Below are positions 63,320-64,000 of a stretch of DNA of 64,000 nt, in pieces. The first letter of the stretch is position 1. Every line of letters begins with the position of its first letter. Source of the stretch: Ignelater luminosus (taxonomy: Eukaryota; Arthropoda; Insecta; Coleoptera; Elateridae). The stretch is from assembly GCA_011009095.1 (NCBI GenBank), contig VTPC01008522.1, positions 1-64,000 of the forward strand, in the 5' to 3' direction. Below the pieces are notes generated by a model, which was not told where the DNA came from, did not search any database, and saw only the letters and a program-made list of their open reading frames with translations. The translations under genes and the position numbers were made by a program.

Positions 63320-64000
63320 GGTAATTTTGGTTCTTTTCTCAATTTTTTGTTTATGGCACCTGCGGCATCGTCTTCTAGTAATACCTTGAATGAGAAGATG
63401 TTCGCCCTCATTTTGAAGACTTACAGATGATGCCGATGCTCGACATGGTTTGACCCCCAGCCTTTTGTAGTCTTAAATCAATGAGTCTTTCAACTAAAAG
63501 GACGAAGTATTTCAGTAGTTTTTTGTTTTCGGCCCGACGAATGATGTTTTTGTATAGTACTAACTAATTCACAACTGTTGTTAGAAGAGGTTTGTAAAAT
63601 ACTCTCTTCATCATTTGTTTGACCTTCTGTTCAGTTCATACATCCCAACTAATTAGTCCGACAGGTCTACCCCTCCCATGTATTTATTATAAAAAACAAT
63701 AGGCTGTATACAATAAATTCTCTTTTTCTTACCATCTTTATCTTTACTCATAACATCACTATGGAAGTTGCTCAACACAACAACCTTTTTTGTATCTTTC
63801 CACTTTGCAGCTATCAGTCCAATAGAACTACTAGTATACTTGAATTGAGTATCACCCTAATTTATCAACTTTTTATCGAACAATGGAACAATCTTTCTGT
63901 TACTAATACAAGAACTAACAGAAGCATAAGGTAATTCATTCAGTAACCTAACAGAGGTAAAAAACCGATCAAATGTAAGACATATGTTTGGCAATTCAGT
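63320..64000 (-). pseudogene. piggyBac transposase remnant, runs off the window
   Basis: Reading leftward from 64000, 'LPNICLTFDRFFTSVRLLNEL' matches the piggyBac (PGBD-type) block with a catalytic Asp in FD.FFTS. 'GLIAAKWKDTKKVVVLSNFHSDVM' and 'QPIVFYNKYMGGVDLSD' follow, the latter with the GVDLxD catalytic motif. The next parts ('LVGMYELNRRSNK', 'VFYKPLLTTVVN', 'LVLYKNIIRR') are the C-terminal helices. In-frame stops interrupt it after KLIN, after DLSD and after RSNK, and the 3' part is frameshifted, so this copy is dead. The N-terminal half lies outside the window. No terminal repeat was identified on the left. Confidence 0.82.

Noticed and set aside
1..64000. CRISPR arrays, operons or bacterial-type signals
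   Set aside because: No regularly spaced short direct repeats with unique spacers. The genes contain spliceosomal introns, and the DNA is eukaryotic.

Overview
The window is AT-rich, intron-bearing animal DNA and is most likely from an insect. The evidence for an insect is one gene with very short introns (50-133 bases), an exon of the insect Sidestep-type immunoglobulin family, and many Tc1/mariner, hAT, PIF/Harbinger, piggyBac and Jockey-type elements. No bacterial features (operons, ribosome binding sites, CRISPR) are present. The species cannot be named from the sequence.

Host genes are few. A nearly isolated immunoglobulin-domain exon lies on the + strand (10743-11182). A complete L-threonine ammonia-lyase (threonine/serine dehydratase with a C-terminal ACT-like domain) lies on the - strand (32529-34384). 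I could assemble it in frame from nine exons into 435 residues.

Most other recognisable content is mobile DNA. There are five Tc1/mariner-superfamily elements with both ends and TA flanks or remnants of them: 9049-10068 (decayed), 13339-14532 (irritans type, N-terminal deletion), 22152-23018 (strongly deleted), 23184-24477 (frameshifted) and 44550-45854 (DD41D rosa/Visitor type with an intact 361-residue transposase). A hAT element (58265-60244) has an 8-bp target duplication. Two copies of a 2.1-kb repeat with TG...CA ends and 4-bp target duplications (2215-4329 and 53498-55665) look like solo LTRs. Remnants include PIF/Harbinger (6620-6916 and 25530-25828), Jockey-type non-LTR elements (29765-31100 and 46285-46889), another non-LTR reverse transcriptase (28919-29665) and a piggyBac transposase running off the right edge (63320-64000).

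An outer inverted pair (43609-43624 and 49650-49665) with tandem arrays just inside each end encloses a 308-bp palindromic MITE, the DD41D element and a Jockey tail. It may be one nested composite.

The assembly has a 10-N gap at 56333-56342. About 1.6 kb is repeated almost exactly on both sides of it (54728-56332 and 56343-57946), which looks like an uncollapsed contig overlap rather than biology. The remaining long stretches are AT-rich with no gene I can support.
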